DNA of 64,000 nt from Pseudomonas ekonensis (GTDB lineage: Bacteria > Pseudomonadota > Gammaproteobacteria > Pseudomonadales > Pseudomonadaceae). Position 1 is the stretch's first letter. Each line of letters opens with the position of its first letter. The stretch spans positions 2,556,001-2,620,000 of the forward strand of contig NZ_JAHSTS010000001.1 of assembly GCF_019145435.1 (NCBI RefSeq), given 5' to 3'. The notes beneath the pieces were generated by a model. The model was not told the origin of the DNA. It saw only the letters and a program-made list of their open reading frames with translations, and did not search any database. Below are positions 62,993 through 64,000 of this stretch, piece after piece. A program made the position numbers and the translations under genes.

Positions 62993-63874
62993 TTGGCTAA
63001 AGGTATCGCTCTCTCGGTGACGGCTTCGACGCTGTTTGCCGTCATGTATTTCTACACCTCGTTGCTCAGCCCGCTGAGCGGCGTGGAAATCTACGGTTGG
63101 CGGATGCTGCTGACCGTGCCCTGCATGACCGTGTTCATGCTGCTGTCCGGCGAATGGCGTCGGGTGGCGGAACTGCTGCGCCGGTTGGCCGGGCAGCCGA
63201 AGCTGATCGGCGGCCTGGCGCTGTCGTCCGCCCTGCTCGGCGTGCAGTTGTGGCTGTTCATGTGGGCGCCGCTCAACGGCTACAGCCTCGATGTGTCGCT
63301 GGGCTACTTCCTGCTGCCGCTGGCCATGGTGCTGACCGGCCGGATCGCTTACGGCGAGAGCCTGTCGTACCTGCAGAAGGTCGCCGTGTTCTTCGCCAGC
63401 CTGGGCGTGCTCAATGAGCTGTATCAGGTGGGTGGTTTCTCCTGGGCGACGCTGGTGGTGGTGGTCGGCTATCCGCTGTATTTCGTGCTGCGCAAACGCC
63501 TGAAAACGGACAACCTCGGCGGCTTGTGGGTCGACATGACCCTGATGCTGCCCGTGGCCTACTGGTTCGTGCGGGGCGGCGAGCAAGGCTTCGGCGTGTT
63601 CGACCAATACCCGGCCCTGGCCTGGCTGATTCCCCTGCTCGGCCTGATCAGCGCCTCGGCGCTGGTGGTGTACATCATCGCCAGCCGTCTGCTCCCGTTC
63701 AGCCTGTTCGGCCTGCTCAGCTACGTGGAGCCGGTGCTGCTGCTGGGTGTGGCGCTGCTGCTGGGCGAAAGCATCAAGTCCGGCGAATGGCTGACCTACA
63801 TCCCGATCTGGATGGCGGTGATGGTGCTGGTGTTCGAAGGCTTCAAGCACCTGATGCGCCAACGCCGCCCATAA
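62993..63874 (+). CDS. rarD: RarD (EamA/DMT superfamily permease)
   Basis: A 293-residue membrane protein with about ten helices. It opens with KGIALSVTASTLFAVMYFYT and continues GVEIYGWRMLLTVPCMTVFM, the RarD/EamA pattern. A second half-repeat ends SYVEPVLLLGVALLLGESIK. The start is a TTG at 62993 with GAGG 6 nt upstream; no ATG fits. RarD homologues are called chloramphenicol-sensitivity proteins, but the physiological substrate is not known. Confidence 0.88.
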   Translation: MAKGIALSVTASTLFAVMYFYTSLLSPLSGVEIYGWRMLLTVPCMTVFMLLSGEWRRVAELLRRLAGQPKLIGGLALSSALLGVQLWLFMWAPLNGYSLDVSLGYFLLPLAMVLTGRIAYGESLSYLQKVAVFFASLGVLNELYQVGGFSWATLVVVVGYPLYFVLRKRLKTDNLGGLWVDMTLMLPVAYWFVRGGEQGFGVFDQYPALAWLIPLLGLISASALVVYIIASRLLPFSLFGLLSYVEPVLLLGVALLLGESIKSGEWLTYIPIWMAVMVLVFEGFKHLMRQRRP

Positions 63875-63890
63875 GCCCCGCACCAGAGAC

Positions 63891-63981
63891 CTGTAGGAGC
63901 GAGCCTGCTCGCGATGGCGTCTTCAGACTCGAATGGATATTGACTGAACGATCGCCATCGCCAGCAGGCTCTCTCCCACAA
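63891..63981. repeat. Inverted REP pair after rarD
   Basis: CTGTAGGAGCGAGCCTGCTC with GCGATGGCG (about 63891-63919) faces ATCGCCATCGCCAGCAGGCT with CTCTCCCACAAG (about 63950-63981). No gene was recognised between rarD and the right window edge. Confidence 0.75.
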
Positions 63982-64000
63982 GGGCATGTGAAGGCATGAA

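Overview
The window is high-GC gammaproteobacterial chromosome, almost certainly a Pseudomonas of the fluorescens group. The support is a PtxS/kgu 2-ketogluconate cluster with its exact TGAAACCGGTTTCA operators, an AruH-type arginine:pyruvate transaminase, a complete selenocysteine/formate dehydrogenase-N cluster in P. aeruginosa order, and many Pseudomonas-type REP elements in intergenic gaps. No CRISPR array, rRNA operon or phage was seen.

Layout. 1-3.9 kb: a leftward operon of a PuuB-like FAD oxidoreductase, a Tat-exported flavin amine oxidase, a dihaem cytochrome c and a small membrane protein (cut by the window edge). 4.2-6.8 kb: a DUF3885 protein, a MarR-GNAT fusion regulator with two operator copies in its own promoter, and a YghU-like GST. 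6.85-10.9 kb: an accessory block containing a truncated MFS gene, a thioesterase-hydrolase pair divergent from a GlxA/AraC regulator, an isochorismatase-family hydrolase preceded by a threonine-type attenuator, and an orphan gene. 11.2-15.9 kb: cupin, LysR, quinone oxidoreductase, an HD-GNAT fusion and a zinc alcohol dehydrogenase. 15.97-25.0 kb: selC (tRNA-Sec), selB, selA, fdhE, fdnI, fdnH and fdnG. This unit makes selenocysteine and the selenoprotein that needs it; the in-frame TGA of fdnG carries a well-formed bacterial SECIS hairpin. 25.4-30.5 kb: PatB, a TSUP transporter, NudC, a dienoyl-CoA isomerase-like crotonase and a methyltransferase, with a 120-bp tandem REP array. 30.6-33.1 kb: a periplasmic TPR protein, an ECF sigma factor (with an apparent non-AUG start), its anti-sigma factor and PncA. 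33.2-39.8 kb: a two-component system divergent from an RND pump that lacks its own outer-membrane channel. 39.8-46.6 kb: a DUF1345 protein, an orphan gene, an autotransporter and a two-gene operon of modular Ig-like proteins; the orphan and the Ig-like operon share a lux-box-like palindrome. 46.7-52.2 kb: ptxS and kguE-K-T-D. 52.5-64 kb: AruH, a chemoreceptor, glycerate kinase with a CdaR regulator and a sugar-acid MFS transporter, a VOC-SDR pair next to a LysR gene, an aldo/keto reductase and RarD.

The points that go furthest beyond routine annotation are (i) a complete threonine-codon attenuator in front of a lone isochorismatase-like gene, (ii) paired CT-N12-AG palindromes that would place uncharacterised, possibly surface-linked genes under a LuxR-type regulator, (iii) the two Ig-like modular proteins themselves, (iv) a REP element that supplies the C-terminus of KguK, and (v) a sigma factor whose Shine-Dalgarno sequence leads into ATC-ATT instead of ATG. 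All functions are read from sequence alone; no database search was run.
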